Assembly (NCBI RefSeq): GCF_040954645.1
Contig: NC_092807.1
Span: 26,708,309-26,772,308, forward strand
Length of the DNA: 64,000 nt
Source of the DNA: Diabrotica undecimpunctata
Lineage: Eukaryota > Arthropoda > Insecta > Coleoptera > Chrysomelidae
Direction: 5' to 3'
The first letter of the stretch is position 1; the number at the start of each line of letters is the position of its first letter. A program made the position numbers and the translations under genes. Under the pieces are notes generated by a model that ran no database searches, was not told where the DNA came from, and saw only the letters and a program-made list of their open reading frames with translations. Shown here one piece after another: positions 31,415-43,996 of the stretch.

Positions 31415-33667
31415 ATGAAATGTAATTATTTTAAGGAACGTTTAATAAAAAAAAGGCTCCAAACAAATGACGTAAGGGTGTATCGTGGTGCCGAATGCGG
31501 ATTTGACCACTATATGGTGGTCACAAAAATAACCATACACTACAGGAAAGTAAACAAGAACAAAATTGAACAGGAGAAGGTAGTAGCTTCCACAAAGATA
31601 AGATATAATATTGATAGCCTCAAACAAGAATCAGTACAATTCCTCTACAAACTTAGACTAGCCTCAAAACTAACTCACTTAACTCGAAGAGAAACAGCCG
31701 AAAAAGAATATCAAGGTATAAAAAATTGCATTCATCAGGCGGCCAAAGAGGCATTGGGGTACGAAGAAGCTGACAAAAGAAAAAATCCTGAGTGGTGGAA
31801 CGAAGAAGTAGGAAAATTAATTAAAGACAAAAAAAAAGCTTATCAAACATGGCTATCCACGAAAGACTCAGAAGACCGCAGAATTTACAGCAGACTCAAC
31901 AGGGAAGCAAAGAAGGAAGTCACTAAAAGAAAAAACGAAATGTGGGAAGAGAAATGCGAAGAGATGGACCGATGCTTAGGAGGAACCAAAGTGACACAAG
32001 CTTGGAAATTCATAAAAAGTATTAGAAAAGAAAGAAAAGATGAGGGAAATATAAACCTGATTCAAAATAAAAAGTGGGAAAAATATTACGAAACGCTATT
32101 AACAGAAAGTAGGCACGAATTTATGGAAAGACCTGACCATATTTCAATGACAGAAAACTCAGAGGTGCATAAGATAAACAAAGAAGAACTGAAAAAAGAA
32201 TTGAAACAAATGAAAAATGGAAAAACACCCGGACCTGGAGACATTCCCATCGAGTTGGTGATACATGGACCGGATGCTCTTTTGGAAAGCTTAGTGAATA
32301 TTTTTAATAAATGCTTAATTGAAGGCCAAACGATTCCAGACGATTGGAATTTGGCCCACATTAGCCCCATTTATAAAAAGGGAGACAGAAAAGAATGCGG
32401 AAATTATAGAGGCATTAGCGTAACTAGCTCGCTGGGAAGGTTATATGGTCGTATATTGAAAAGAAGAATAGAAAAGGAGTATAAAGAAATTGAAGAACAA
32501 AGCGGCTTCAGAGCAGGAAGATCGTGCGTGGACAACACATTTACCCTTCAACAAGTAATTGAAAAACGAACAGCTCGAAACCTCCCTACGCATCTGGTAT
32601 TTATAGATCTGGAGAAGGCTTATGATACAGTTCCTTTAAAACTCTTATTTAGTGTCTTGACGAAAACGAACCTTAGTAAAACATATCTAAAAGCAATACT
32701 GAACATCTATAAATGTCCTCAAAGCACTGTAAAAACAGGAAATACTTTCTCAAGGGTATTTACAGTAACGAAAGGCTTGAGACAAGGATGTTGTCTTTCC
32801 CCCACCCTATTCAAAATATATATCCAACAAGCACTGCACCAGTGGAGACAAAAATGTGCGGGAATGGGGTTGAAGCTTAACAACCATTATCTGACAACGC
32901 TGTTCTTTGCAGATGATCAAGTACTAATTGCAAGCTGTGAAGAAGATGCAGATTATATGCTTAGAAAGCTCAAAGATGAATACGAAAAATGGGGGATGAG
33001 TATGAATATGTCTAAAACAGAATATATGCGAATAGGCAGTGAAGACGAAGACCCGGATTTGGAAATTAAAAAAATGAAAAGGTGCTACGAATACAAATAT
33101 TTGGGAAGTATTATCTGCAGTAAAGGAACAACGGAACGAGATATAGACTATAGAGTGCAACAAGGCAGGAAGAGTGTTCAAATTCTGAATTCGATACTTT
33201 GGTCCAACAAAGCTACTATGAAAACTAAAATGACTATCTACAAAGTAATTGTAGAGCCAATTCTTACATATGGAGCAGAATGTTGGCAAATGACAGCAAA
33301 AGGAAAGAAAAAAGTTGACACGGTTGAAATGGACTACCTAAGAAGAACTTGCCGTATATCAAGAGTAGAACGTATACCTAATTCTGAAATTAGAAGAAAA
33401 ACAGATAGAGTACATACAACTTCTGAAAGAATAGAAACTAGACAGTTAATATGGTATGGACACGTACAGAGGATGGACGACAACAGATGGCCAAAAAGAG
33501 CTATGGAATACAATCCAAGTAATAGAAGGAAACGAGGAAGACCAGCCAAGTCTTGGATACAAGGTGTTATGGAAACCATGAAAGACAGAGCCATTGATGA
33601 AGACACCTGGAGAGATAAAAAGATGGCGATCGAAATGCGGGAAGCGGCAGAAGCTGTAGGATCCCCG

Positions 33668-33754
<87 letters not shown>
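31415..33754 (+). CDS. RTE-like LINE ORF (family X, copy 2), 5'-truncated but open
   Basis: A 779-codon open frame. It opens in the C-terminal end of the endonuclease ([20 protein letters not shown], an SDH-like motif reading FDH). A basic linker follows to about residue 250, then the [53 protein letters not shown] (motif A), [16 protein letters not shown] (motif B), [11 protein letters not shown] (motif C, near 32,911), YKYLGSIIC, and a C-terminal region with [17 protein letters not shown] and KRGRPAKSW. It could supply reverse transcriptase but lacks most of the endonuclease. The frame has no stop of its own: after residue ~751 it runs into the (TA)n tail as Ile-Tyr repeats and ends at a TAG created by one tail interruption (33,752). 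Confidence 0.92.
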
Positions 33755-33755
<1 letters not shown>

Positions 33756-33781
33756 TATATATATATATATATATATATATA
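33670..33781. repeat. (TA)n tail of the LINE
   Basis: About 55 TA units with one TAGATA interruption at 33,750-33,755, directly after the last unique codons of the RTE-like ORF. A simple-repeat 3' tail is usual for RTE-type elements. Confidence 0.92.
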
Positions 33782-33851
33782 ATAAAAATTAAGTAGTACA
33801 ATAATTGTATTAGTTTGTGAATGTTCTGTATTATTGCTTAGAATTAATTTG

Positions 33852-34870
33852 AAGTAGAAATGCTCATGATGATTGGGTATGGAGACAAATCGCGAACTCA
33901 GATGGAACTGTGTAATTTATTTAATGATAAATATCCAGAAAGACCCATAACGCAGTCAACAGTAACTAAGATTGAAAAGACATTTCGAGAAACTGGTACG
34001 GTTGAAAATGCATGCAAATCAGGTCGTCCCTCTGTAAATTATGGTACAACATTAGATGTTCTACTTGCTTTTGAAGAAGATGCGCAAACTTCTGTTCGTA
34101 AGGTTAGTCGTGATCTCGATGTTTGCAAAACAACGGTACACAAAGTAATAAAACTTAAAAAATGGCACCCCTTTAGATGCACACTTGTACAGGAATTAAA
34201 CGAGGATGATCCAGATAAAAAAATACAATTTTGCGAAACTGATGATAACTACCACCGAGACCCTCTCTTGGTTTAAAATATTATTTTTTCTGATGAGGCT
34301 ACATTCACATTAAATGGAGAGGTCAACCGTCAGAATGGTAGATACTGGGCAAAAGAAAACTCCAAGTGGATGCGGAAACATCATACAAAATACCCACAAC
34401 AGGTAAACGTATGGGCTGGAATTATAAGAAATAGAATCATCGGACCCTACTTTTTCGAAGGTAATTTAAACGGGCCAGCATAACTTCAGTTTTAAGGGAG
34501 TATGTCGTACCTACTTAAGTTAATTTATTCCACAGTAGAATTAATCTTGGAGGTTTTAATGAGAGTTTATGGTTTCAACAGGATGGTGCTGCTCCGCATT
34601 ATGCTGTAGATGTTCGTAGGTACCCAAATGAAATTTTTCCAAACAGGTGGATTGAAAGACGTGGACATATTGAATGGCCAGCGAGGTCGCCAGATCTCAA
34701 TCCTTTGGATTATTTTATGTTGGTTATTTGAAAAATGTTGTTTATAAACCGAATATTTGCAAATATTGAAGACTTAAAGAGAAGAATTATACAATATGTC
34801 GTAAAAACTTCTGCGGACAGATGTAAGAGTTTCTGCTCTAATAGAATTTGAGACTTCTGTTATTCGGTTT
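33852..34870 (+). pseudogene. Tc1/mariner-type DDE transposase (family M), plus copy
   Basis: From about 33,860: MLMMIGYGDKSRTQMELCNL, NDKYPERPITQSTVTKIEKT and GTVENACKSGRPSVN make up a paired helix-turn-helix DNA-binding region. Then comes VRKVSRDLDVCKTTVHKVIK. After the stop at 34,274 the frame continues with [20 protein letters not shown] (first catalytic D) and [20 protein letters not shown]. Further on, in shifted frames, are a GFNRMVLLRIM-type remnant of the second-D region and EWPARSPDLNPLDYF (third catalytic D). Several stops are present. Its 5' noncoding end abuts the LINE tail. Confidence 0.8.
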
Positions 34871-35350
34871 CTTTATTCACCCAAATTTTGGGCTCCAGCC
34901 TCAGGATGATGATAGATGATGCTTTTTAAATGTTCCTGAAAAAAGAAGACCATGGGTGTAAGATCTTGAGATCGTGCAGGCCACTTAATATTTCCTCTTC
35001 CACTGACAACTCGATTCGGGAAAGTATTGTTTAAGGACTCCCTAAATATTCGAGCTTTGTGAACTAAACAGCCATATTGATGGAACATTCTCCCGATTTA
35101 CATCAGGAAGATTGATAACATGATTCTGTAACAAATCAAGGTATACTCTACCATTCAAGTTGCCCTCAATAAAAAATGGACCTATTATTTGGTCTTCTAA
35201 AATGCCAGACCAACCGTTAACTTTTTGAGGACGTTGAGGACGATGTTTATGTTGTGGTTTAAGTTGTAATTTAAGTATCTGTTGGTGTCGGTTGGAGTTC
35301 ATAATTAACTTAAAACTTAAGATCAGATAAATTAATGTCATCATGAACAT
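34871..35350 (-). pseudogene. Tc1/mariner-type DDE transposase (family M), minus copy fragment
   Basis: Minus strand: VNGWSGILEDQIIGPFFIEG then NLNGRVYLDLLQNHVINL (35,250-35,110), MFHQYGCLVHKARIFRESLN (second catalytic position, where HQYGC replaces the usual QDGA) and GNIKWPARSQDLTPMVFFF. These are the middle and C-terminal parts of the same family as the plus copy, which converges on it tail to tail at about 34,870. The N-terminal half is absent. A frame shift lies near 35,088. Confidence 0.75.
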
Positions 35351-35975
35351 TTTAAACCGTAAAAATTCTTTTAAATATTTTTTTGGTATCTTGCGGCTTA
35401 TAAAACAAAATAAATTAATCTCCCACAGAAAATTTTCCCAAACAAAATATTTTGGAGATAAATAATAAAGGAATGAAACTTGTCAAATCTAATTAAATAA
35501 AGGGAGGTTTGATTTTCTTTTTATGGCAAAGTTGTAAATAAGGAAAAGGAATTAAAGTTGAAATTAAATTCGAGTTCGTTATTTGCATTCTTTATAAATT
35601 TCTAGATTATGTGTTCAGTGATGGGTTTGATGCTTTTAATAATTTAACATTAAGTTTGTTGGAAATTCATAACTTTTTATTATTGTTTACGAAAAAAATT
35701 ATAAATTCAAATAAGAAATATCGCACTGAAGAACAAGATATACAGGGAATTTTATTAAAATATTTAAAAAAATGTAATTACCAAGTGAAATATAACCAAA
35801 ATGTTGATTTTTTTAATCATCATGCAGCCTCAAAAGTCCACTGCTGAACACAGGCCTCTTCCTCGTGTTTCCAACCCCGTTTATCTTGAGAAAATTTTCA
35901 TCAAGTTTTTTATTATAACTATTAAGTTAATAATCAGAAGAAGAACAATGTATTCTATAAGTTAATGTGATGAGT
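35351..35975. other. Mostly unassigned; LINE 3'-end remnant at ~35,815-35,905
   Basis: A 78-codon frame at 35,611-35,847 matches nothing I know. At 35,838-35,875 the words GTCCACTGCTGAACACAGGC and CTCTTCC closely resemble the 3' coding end of the LINE at 56,500 (GTCCACTGCTGGACATAGGC), so a short LINE tail lies here. Confidence 0.5.
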
Positions 35976-36950
35976 TTAGATTTTGTCTCTAGTACTGGAG
36001 TTGTTGTGTAGCTACGGTGATGTGTTTAAAACTTGTGAGTGCTACTGTGTCATCTACAAATGTTCCAGTTGTTACGTTATTTGAAGTTAGCAGATTAGAC
36101 GTATATAATAAATATAATAGAGGTAACAGGACGCTGCCTTGCGGAATTTCCGCCTCAATTTGACGCATTTTGGATATTTCTCCATTTACTTTTGTCTGAA
36201 CTGTCAGTTTTCCAAGTATAATGTACGTTTTCAAAAGAATGGAGGTAATATTTGTTTAATTTTATAAAAAAGTCCTTTACGATAAAACCTTATCACAAGC
36301 TTGACTTACATCTAATAATACCATTGAGCAATATTCCTTTTCTTCTTGGAAGTTGATTTTATGGGTTATTCGGTGGTATTGCTGGCTAATTGAGTCTTTT
36401 CGTCGAAATCCAAACTGGCTATTTGGTGTTTAAGTCTGCACTTGAAAAGTTTGGATCTATTTTTTTATTCAAAGTTTTTCTAGTAATTTGGATATTGTTA
36501 ATAGCAAACTGATAGGTCGAGAGGATGAGACTTACTGGGATCCTTTCTTGGTATGGAAATAAAAGTATTTCTGCAATTTTTAGAATGTTAGACCAATAAT
36601 TACAGTTTGATATTGTGTTAAATATAAATGTTAGGATTACTTTATCCTTTTTGGGCAATCCTTTTAGCATTTTTGGTGTGAATAAGTCAATTCCTGGTGA
36701 CCTTTTGATATTTAGTTAGAAGATTTCTTCTTTAAGTTCTTTTGACATTGTTAGTCTTATTGGATGTGTTCATGGTTGTTTCGAATTTGAACAATTAATA
36801 ATTTCTTAATATTCTTCATTGTTGTGTGAATGGAATACTGTTGCTAAATGCTCAGCAAACATTTCTGATTTCTCTTTATCGCTTTTTTCCCATTAGTTCT
36901 GTGTATCTGTGGTTTTTCATACTGGTGACGATATTGTTTTAGGTTTTAAA
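35976..36950 (-). pseudogene. Jockey-like RT fragment, highly degenerate
   Basis: Minus strand: MLKGLPKKDKVILTFIFNTI (36,670 down) and YWSNILKIAEILLFPYQERI make up the start of the RT. After breaks come QIEAEIPQGSVLLPLLYLLY (motif B, near 36,155-36,095) and GTFVDDTVALTS (motif C, FVDD near 36,050). Motif A is poorly preserved (near 36,310). Many stops; an old copy. Confidence 0.7.
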
Positions 36951-37680
36951 AATGATTTAATTGATTTTCATATTGAATGGTCATACCTATTAAGTTGTGT
37001 TACCTAAAACATGTGGAAATAATACCAAATAATGCATAATTGGACTCCCCCATCGAACAAGGTTGTAACTCAAGTTAGATCTATTTTCAGATTTCAAAAC
37101 AGGTAAATATAGTAAAAAATTGCGCACATGTCAATATAAACAGCATAGTTTAATTCTCAATAGTTTCGCTTATACTTCGTTAAAAAAAGGTTGTACTTTA
37201 ACTTACGTGTGGCATTTTAGAGTGAAAAAGGCAGTAACGCTGTTACCTACTATGTCAAATATTTAGTTTGTATATATTTAACGATTAATAAAGTTTTTAA
37301 AGGAGTTACAGCTTTAATGCCCGTAATTTATAAAGTAATCAAACATACGGTGTTTCCCCTAAGTCAATCTTGTTGTATGATAATTTACCGAAGAATAGCA
37401 TATGCTATATGACTTTCTGCTTTGTTTGTGTTCAACTAGTTACAGTATGTTCCATTTACGTAAATGTAACTTGTATATTATTTAGTTTAGTTAATATTTT
37501 TGACTATAAAAGTGTTTCAATATTAAGATATATTTTCAAAATAAATCGTAATACGCGTATATTAGAATTAGTTTTGAAACATAGCTAAACCTGGTAAAAA
37601 ATTATCATATCCATACTTTTGTAAGTAAAAATTAGTAAAATATATTATTATAGATATAGAAAAAAATTTATTTTCTGACG
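36951..37680. other. No recognised feature
   Basis: AT-rich, short frames only. Confidence 0.3.
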
Positions 37681-37687
37681 AGATGGT

Positions 37688-38390
37688 AAACTTAGACATT
37701 GTTGCTAACGATTTTGATGTCACCCTGATTGAGAAAACCCTTTATGTGCAAATACATCATATGAATCATGCGATGAAATACTTATTCAACATGGCAAAGA
37801 TTTAATCGAATTTAAAAGAAACTTACGGCCTGGTCGTAGCAAATTTCTAGACCCGAATGGTAGTGATGTAGAATCTAGTGATAATAGAGAGCCTTTTTCT
37901 GCTGATGTGTCTAAATATGTACCTTCCAGTTCCGAAGGTAAGATGTCAGTTTTTAGAATACCAAATGTTAATTTGTGTTTCTATTGTTATTCTGTGGTCT
38001 TCAGGTAGATATACAAATAGTTTTGTTGTAGGAAGTAGCTATTAGGATGAACTAAAAGAAAATTATCTACAAAAAATAAAAATAGATGGGGTTGAAATAA
38101 AAACAAACCTAAACATACAAATCAAATATAGTGCTACCAATATAGAACGAAAGTCTCATAAGAAAAAGAAACGAGATTTTTCGCGAAAATGTACGCCTGG
38201 TCGTAAGAGAACACGCAATACCAACAATTGTAAATTCAAATTGAATAACAGAAAAAAGATATTACAGATAAGTGGGCTAACACTATTAATAAAAAAATTG
38301 ATATGGAAAAATCTGATGTTTCAATGGCCAATCAACGAGACCGTCACGAAAACCGCCCAACCAAAGTAACGGATGTTATTAAATAAAGTG
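37688..38390 (+). pseudogene. N-terminal part of an unassigned DDE transposase-like gene
   Basis: Plus strand near 37,745-37,942 is open: YESCDEILIQHGKDLIEFKR, LRPGRSKFLDPNGSDVESSD and VSKYVPSSSEGK, acidic and serine-rich, ending at a donor-like GAAG|GTAAG. After about 100 bases a second segment (38,045-38,390) includes RKCTPGRKRTRNTNNCKFKL and NNRKKILQISG, then KIDMEKSDVSMANQRDR. The basic block has the same spacing as KRRKVANPENWDKNKTKQSR at 55,954 (minus), so I place it in that family as an N-terminal remnant with a possible intron. Function otherwise unknown. Confidence 0.5.
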
Positions 38391-38589
38391 TGAGGACACA
38401 TATTCCTAAGATAACAGTTAAATCCGTAAAAGCTCGTAAACATAAATAATATTTTGACAAATCTTCAACGTTTTGCAAATTATATCAACTTTATAAAGAG
38501 TGGTTACGTGATAATGAATATGCAACAGAGGTACAAGCAACCTAGAGACAATATCAAGCAGTATTCTACAATGAATTTAACATTATTTT

Positions 38590-39270
38590 TCTTCTTCAGT
38601 GCCTTATCTGGTCCGGATGTTGGCGATCATCAAGGCTATCATGGTTATGTTGACTGCTCTGTGAAACAACTCCGCAGAGGTCATCCCAAACCATTTTCAG
38701 AGGTTTTTAAATCGTCCCAGACACGTTCGATGGGATTCAGGTCCGGAGACCTAGCTGGCCAGAGTAACCTCGTAATTCCAACCTCGTCTAAGTATTGCAT
38801 ACTGATCATGGCAACGTGCGGTCGCGCGTAGTCCTGCGTCTTCACCAAGCCCTGCCATGGTGGGCATAACATGTTCTTCCAGAATCTCCGTAATGTACCT
38901 TCGTGCAGTTAAGGACCCACTTTCGATGAAGGGTAATTCTGTGCGGAAGTCGGAAGATACACCTCCCAAGCCATGACCGAGCTTCCACTAAATGGCATTC
39001 TTGGAGCAATGCAAGCTTGTGAAAATCGTTCACCGGTTCTCCTCCAAACTCTTACACGTCCATCGGATCTAGTTAGGCAGAAACGTCGTTCTTCTTTGTC
39101 CAGATCCAGGTCATCTGGTTAGCAAACCCGTCTTCTGAAAGCATTGAAGCACTCGTTGAACGGTAGAAAGGCTTACGCCAACAGTTCTTGCGACTTGCCG
39201 TTGAGTATGACCGTCTTCCACAAGCGCAACAATAATAAACACTAATAATGGCACTAATACACACTAATGG
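38590..39270 (-). pseudogene. Tc1-like DDE transposase, decayed
   Basis: Minus strand: LSEDGFANQMTWIWTKKND near 39,120, then after breaks DFRTELPFIESGSLTARRYI and TEILEEHVMPTMAGLG. In the next frame come DYARPHVAMISMQYLDEVGI (second catalytic D/N region near 38,830) and TRLLWPARSPDLNPIERVWD (third catalytic residue near 38,745). Three frames overlap because of indels. A possible outer end, CACTCTCGATCATAAAATCC (complement at about 39,536-39,555), lacks a partner on the left, so that end is probably deleted. Confidence 0.82.
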
Positions 39271-40200
39271 TGACAATAATAAACGTTTGTTCGTTGTGTT
39301 TGAACAGAAAGTCTAAGCACAATTGAGACATTTAAAACAAGCGGCAGTTACAGGTACCGTTCATTTTGGGAATTGTATAGTTTCCGCGAAATCGGCATTA
39401 TTGGAATTCTTTGTTACAAAGGAAACCACTAAGGCGACAACAATTCTCAGAAACATGCATTAGTTTGTATTTGTGTTATAATTATTTACGATAAAGCTCG
39501 TTAAAAATGAAATAATGGTGATTTTCAAGGTGACCTGGATTTTATGATCGAGAGTGTATATTTATAAAGAATCTCTTTGATATAATCGAATTAACGAAAT
39601 ATCGACGAATAAGCCTTGTAATAAATTTTTTAATTCTTTTTTTTTCTCCTGATACATTCAAACGTGTACGTTTTTATTTGTTTTCTAATCAAATTTGAAA
39701 CACGAGTCTTTCAGTATCACGTGTCAGATATTCTTAGAAAATACCAATATATATTTTCTGCTTTTCAATTTTACAAACCTCCATAAATTTAATTTCACCC
39801 GAAGTATAGTATAAAAGTAATTTCTTTTCAATTTCTTTCTGTTTGAATAAATCGACATAAACCCACGTAGGTGGTTAAGTGAAGGTGAAAAGTTTTAAAT
39901 ATCGCGTAAGAACCATTATAAAGTCTAGAAACCTAAGCCCTGTTAACTTAACGCAAAGGTTAAGGTACGGTGTGAGTGTGTGACATAAAATTTTTTTTTT
40001 TTTCAGTTTCTACAAATAAAAAAAAACAATAATCAATAAGTTTATCACGTAATTTACACGACGCAGATCCGTCCAGTGACAAAAATCCTTTCAAATAAAT
40101 TTCTAATGCATATAAATATTTGAAATTTAAATAACACTTTACAAAGATATATAAACATTAAAAAATAGCAATAGTTAAAATAAACACTCAATTATAAGTT
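39271..40200. other. No recognised coding
   Basis: AT-rich flank of the Tc1 and I-like remnants. Nothing beyond the possible Tc1 end at about 39,540 is seen. Confidence 0.35.
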
Positions 40201-42377
40201 TTTTTTTTATTTAATTAATGGCTTTGGATAACTTGATCCATTCAGCCACTATAATGTATTTGACTACTTGAATTTATGACCTATTGCATTTGTTAACAAA
40301 ATAGTACTTTGCATAGAGGTAAATTAAAAGTATAATGTAAACGTCAGTATCACAAGAATCAGTAGATTGATAAAAAACCATACATTCATTCGTTTCATTC
40401 AATGCCCTAACCAACTTAAAGTGAATATTTAGAACCAACAAGGGATTACATAATGTAGGGATACTTTTCACGCTAAGGTACCTTTCATAGCGACTTTAAT
40501 ACAACACAAGACAGGCAACGGCTAGGAGGTAACTATATAACATAAGGATAGACATAGGGAACAAAGCTAGATTTATACATTCACATTACACATTTCATCC
40601 TAAATTTTTCTTTTAGTCCTTTTTAAATATTCTTAAAAAATTTGGTTAAACCTAATATTATGACGAGAGATATATAAAATGGAAGATTGACACTGAGAAA
40701 GAGGTATTTGTTTTTTTATCAGATTTACCAATAGATACTTAATAGCAGCATCATTATATATGCACCCGAACATCAAATTATTGATATCGTCAGTGATAAC
40801 ATTAAAATCACAAAGTTCGGTTTCACTTAAATTAAATCTATGAAGATAGGCTTTCACAGTAGCATGATTAACAAGGCATCTAACAAACATTGAATATACT
40901 TTTCTACTTGGATGACTTCTTGCTGCAAAAGGCACAGTAAGTAAAACAGGGTGAATTTTTGTATAAAGGTTGTTACTTCTGTTATAAAAAGCATTCCATT
41001 TAATTTCCCAGTTTTCTTTAAATTCTTGTTTACGCAGCGAGACTAAATCACTTCTATTGAGCCAGCTAATTTCTAATCCTTTTGAAGCCGCTTCTTTAGC
41101 AAAATAATCTGCTTTGGTGTTACCCGAGATACCAGCATGTCCTTTTACCCAAATGAAAGAGACTGAATTATTTCTTTCAAGTAGCTTTAGTTGATTTTCT
41201 AAAATTTTGACGATAATACTGTTTTTGTATAAATGTTTATGCGCATTATCTAAAGCAGACAACGCAGATTTTGAATCCGACATAATTACTATTTGTTGAT
41301 CAGACATTCTTTTCTCAAGAGTTCATTCCAGAGCTTGATATATTGCAAACAGTTCTGCGGAATAAATGGAACATTGTTGGTTTAATTTAAACGTAATGTG
41401 TTCTTGATTGTTTTGGATATATACCGCACAACCAACTCCCAAAATGGATTTTCACCCATCTGTAAAAATCCTATATGGCTTATCAAATTTGGCAAGTTGT
41501 TTCTGAAGTTGAATGGCGTTGTTATCATCAAAAGTAGGGAAATAAACTTTGGTTTGGGAATAAAAAATATTGAAATTAGATTGGAAGAAATTAGTTTCAG
41601 CTGGGATTTCTAAATAGGAAGAAACATTAGGAAATGCTATAGCTAAAGTTGGAGAATTTTTGTTATGCCACCATTTGTCAACTAAGTTAGACACAGATAT
41701 GTCGGATATTTTTTGCAATAGGTAGGATTGGTTATTACTTTGATATTTAGGGATAAACTTTTCAGCTAAAAAAAGACGTCTTAAATGTAGTGGAGGTTCC
41801 ATACATTCGGCTAATAGATTTTCAGTAGGCGTACATTTAAGTGCGCCTAAAACCAAACGTAGAGATTTGTACTGGATTCGGTCTAATTTTTTAAGCAGGT
41901 TTTAGTATTTGTAGCAGACCCATATAAAAAGCAACCATTGTCAAGAATTAACCTGGTATATGCCCTATAAAACATTAGATAAACCTTAGGATCAGCACCC
42001 CATTGGTGACGGTTAACTACTTTTAAAATATTTAGGCTTTTTTCGCATTTAATTAAACATTTATTAATATGTTCTTCCCGTGTTAATTTAGTATCAAGTG
42101 TGACGCCAAGATAAGTATAGTGTTTTTGGACCGGTATACTTAGATTTTCAATTCTAATTCTGGATATATTCGGTAAGCGATGACGAGTAAAAAACACCAC
42201 AGCGGATTTATTTGAAGTAAGTTCCAACCCTTGGTTAAGAAAGTATTCTCTTGCACTGTACATAATTCGTTTTATTAAATCAATACATTCCTGATAAGAA
42301 TTTTTAGAAGTATAAAGACAGAAATCATCGGCGTATTGTAAAATATTACAATTAATTCCCATACCATGTAGATCCAC
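40201..42377 (-). pseudogene. I-clade-like LINE: end of RT plus RNase H, 3' UTR and oligo(A)
   Basis: Minus strand from 42,377: ILQYADDFCLYTSKNSYQEC (motif C), HYTYLGVTLDTKL and NRHQWGADPKVYLMFYRAYT, with a stop at 41,883. After frameshifts come LLAECMEPPLHLRRLF and YRIFTDG (first RNase H Asp at about 41,455). Then MSDQQIVIMSDSKSALSALD and SFIWVKGHAGISGNTKADYF (RNase H motifs; 41,307-40,633), and the stop at 40,633. The 3' UTR runs to an oligo(A) at 40,201-40,210. RNase H after the RT points to the I group. The 5' part was lost where the TA tract and PLE-A3 begin. Confidence 0.88.
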
Positions 42378-42390
42378 AATTATAAGGTAT

Positions 42391-42392
<2 letters not shown>

Positions 42393-42451
<59 letters not shown>

Positions 42452-42453
42452 TA
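42393..42453. repeat. (TA)n microsatellite, left flank of PLE-A3
   Basis: About 30 TA units with one CA interruption. Confidence 0.93.
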
Positions 42454-42548
42454 GAAAAGAAATTTAATCTTTGCAGATAAGTTAAATAGTAAACTCTTAA
42501 ATATTGGGGAAATCTGCAAGAAAGACTCTAATGAGTATCAATTGTTTC

Positions 42549-42593
42549 GCCGAACGTTTTCGCCAAAGAGAATTAATTTGGCTTCTTCAGGGC
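42549..42593 (-). ncRNA. Hammerhead ribozyme, PLE-A3 left arm
   Basis: Same bases and pairings as 4,745-4,789, including palindromic stem III. Confidence 0.75.
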
Positions 42594-43279
42594 TGAAAGA
42601 GAATCACTTCTCCATTAATGTTAAGAGTGACATTAAGAATCTAAGCGATATATACCACTTCTTACTTAAATCAGATACCAAGAACAATACAACATCACAG
42701 ATAACTAACTTGACTGATATATCCATTAACAACTAACCTACCTTTATAATTAATTTTCATTAACTAAAAAAGATAACATTCTCTTGCTTTTCTTAGATAC
42801 ATCTCAATGAGATATAATAATACATGAACAATAGAATATAATTAAATAAAGAAAATCAAAATAATATTTTCCTATACTGGGATTTAATTTCATTCTTTTT
42901 TACCAATGAACCTTAACGACATAAAGAGTCATAAGAACTACTGAATTTGTCAGCGCTTGCGTTTCTAGCTAAAACAGAACCTCACTTTTAAACTTTCTAA
43001 AAATCAAGAATTTAGTTATTGCCGACAATTCAAAGAATTACCCCCTTTTAAATGTAGTTACATTGGGTTTTTCGATTAACCTTGGGTAAACCTTTGCGTG
43101 TTAAGTTCAAAGCTACCATTCATTTCAAACCTTAAAATAACTTTGTTTGCACATAGTAACAAAAAAACACCACTATGTTAATAGCAAAGTTTTTTAATAT
43201 TCTAACTCTACAATTCGGTAAGATCAATAATGTTTTAATAGATAATATATGGTAGCTAATTATAATTTATTCTCTTTCA

Positions 43280-43324
43280 GCCCTGAAGAAGCGAAATTAA
43301 TTCTCTTTGGCGAAAACGTTCGGC
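43280..43324 (+). ncRNA. Hammerhead ribozyme, PLE-A3 right arm
   Basis: Same layout as 8,222-8,266, but the stem II left strand reads GCGAAA, giving one mismatch. Confidence 0.7.
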
Positions 43325-43381
43325 GAAACAATTGATACTCATTAGAGTCTTTCTTGCAGATTTCCCCAATATTTAAGAGTT

Positions 43382-43384
<3 letters not shown>

Positions 43385-43456
<72 letters not shown>
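43385..43456. repeat. (TA)n microsatellite between PLE-A3 and PLE-B2
   Basis: About 35 TA units that form the right flank of one palindrome and the left flank of the next. Confidence 0.93.
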
Positions 43457-43460
<4 letters not shown>

Positions 43461-43521
43461 TATAACTGTTTTGGATGGGTTGGAGTCAATAATAGGGCTA
43501 TTGGTTAACTATTTTTTTAAT

Positions 43522-43559
43522 CTCGAGCTTTCAATTGTGTTTACAATTATTATCAAGAG
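43522..43559 (-). ncRNA. Hammerhead-like ribozyme, PLE-B2 left arm
   Basis: Mirror copy of 44,884-44,921 with the same UUGAUAA core. Confidence 0.6.
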
Positions 43560-43996
43560 CTAAAAAAGACAAAATACTTACAAGGTTGAACTAAAAAGAA
43601 AAAACAATTTTTGTTAACTTACCAAATAAAAATTAGTTTGGTAAGTAAAAAATCACTGCTTACATGTTCAAAATATTTTATATAAAAATGTTTTGATCTA
43701 AAAAATGTTTCTCCGAAAATTTCTATAATTTTGAAAACATTTTTTTAATATAAAAATAATTGAATTTATAAATAAGTTCAAATAGCAACCAATTACAAAT
43801 AGCCTCAATGTCATAAATGCCAACATAAAATTTTTATCTTTGACAATTATATTGTCAAAAGTAAAACTTCGTTTAAACATTCTTTTTTGTTTAGTAACAA
43901 AAAGAAGAAGATTTATTCACCCTTGACAGATGTCTGAAAAAATGTGACAGATATATGGAGAATTGAATATGACATTTTACAATTTTTATATATAAA

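Larger units (their letters stand above)
42454..43384. mobile_element. Penelope-like element family A, head-to-head dimer A3
   Basis: The minus copy (42,454 to about 42,604) retains little more than the 35 nt extension (42,455-42,488), the terminal sequence and the hammerhead. The plus copy (about 42,605-43,384) begins within the last 43 codons of the ORF (FSINVKSDIKNLSDIYHFLL) and runs to the 3' end. Here the extension is on the left, whereas in A1 and A2 it is on the right. TA tracts lie on both sides, and PLE-B2 follows after the right tract. Confidence 0.88.

Noticed and set aside
39541..40200. Further receptor or host exons between the TEs
   Set aside because: No open, conserved, splice-flanked frame could be supported here or elsewhere besides 45,661-46,065.
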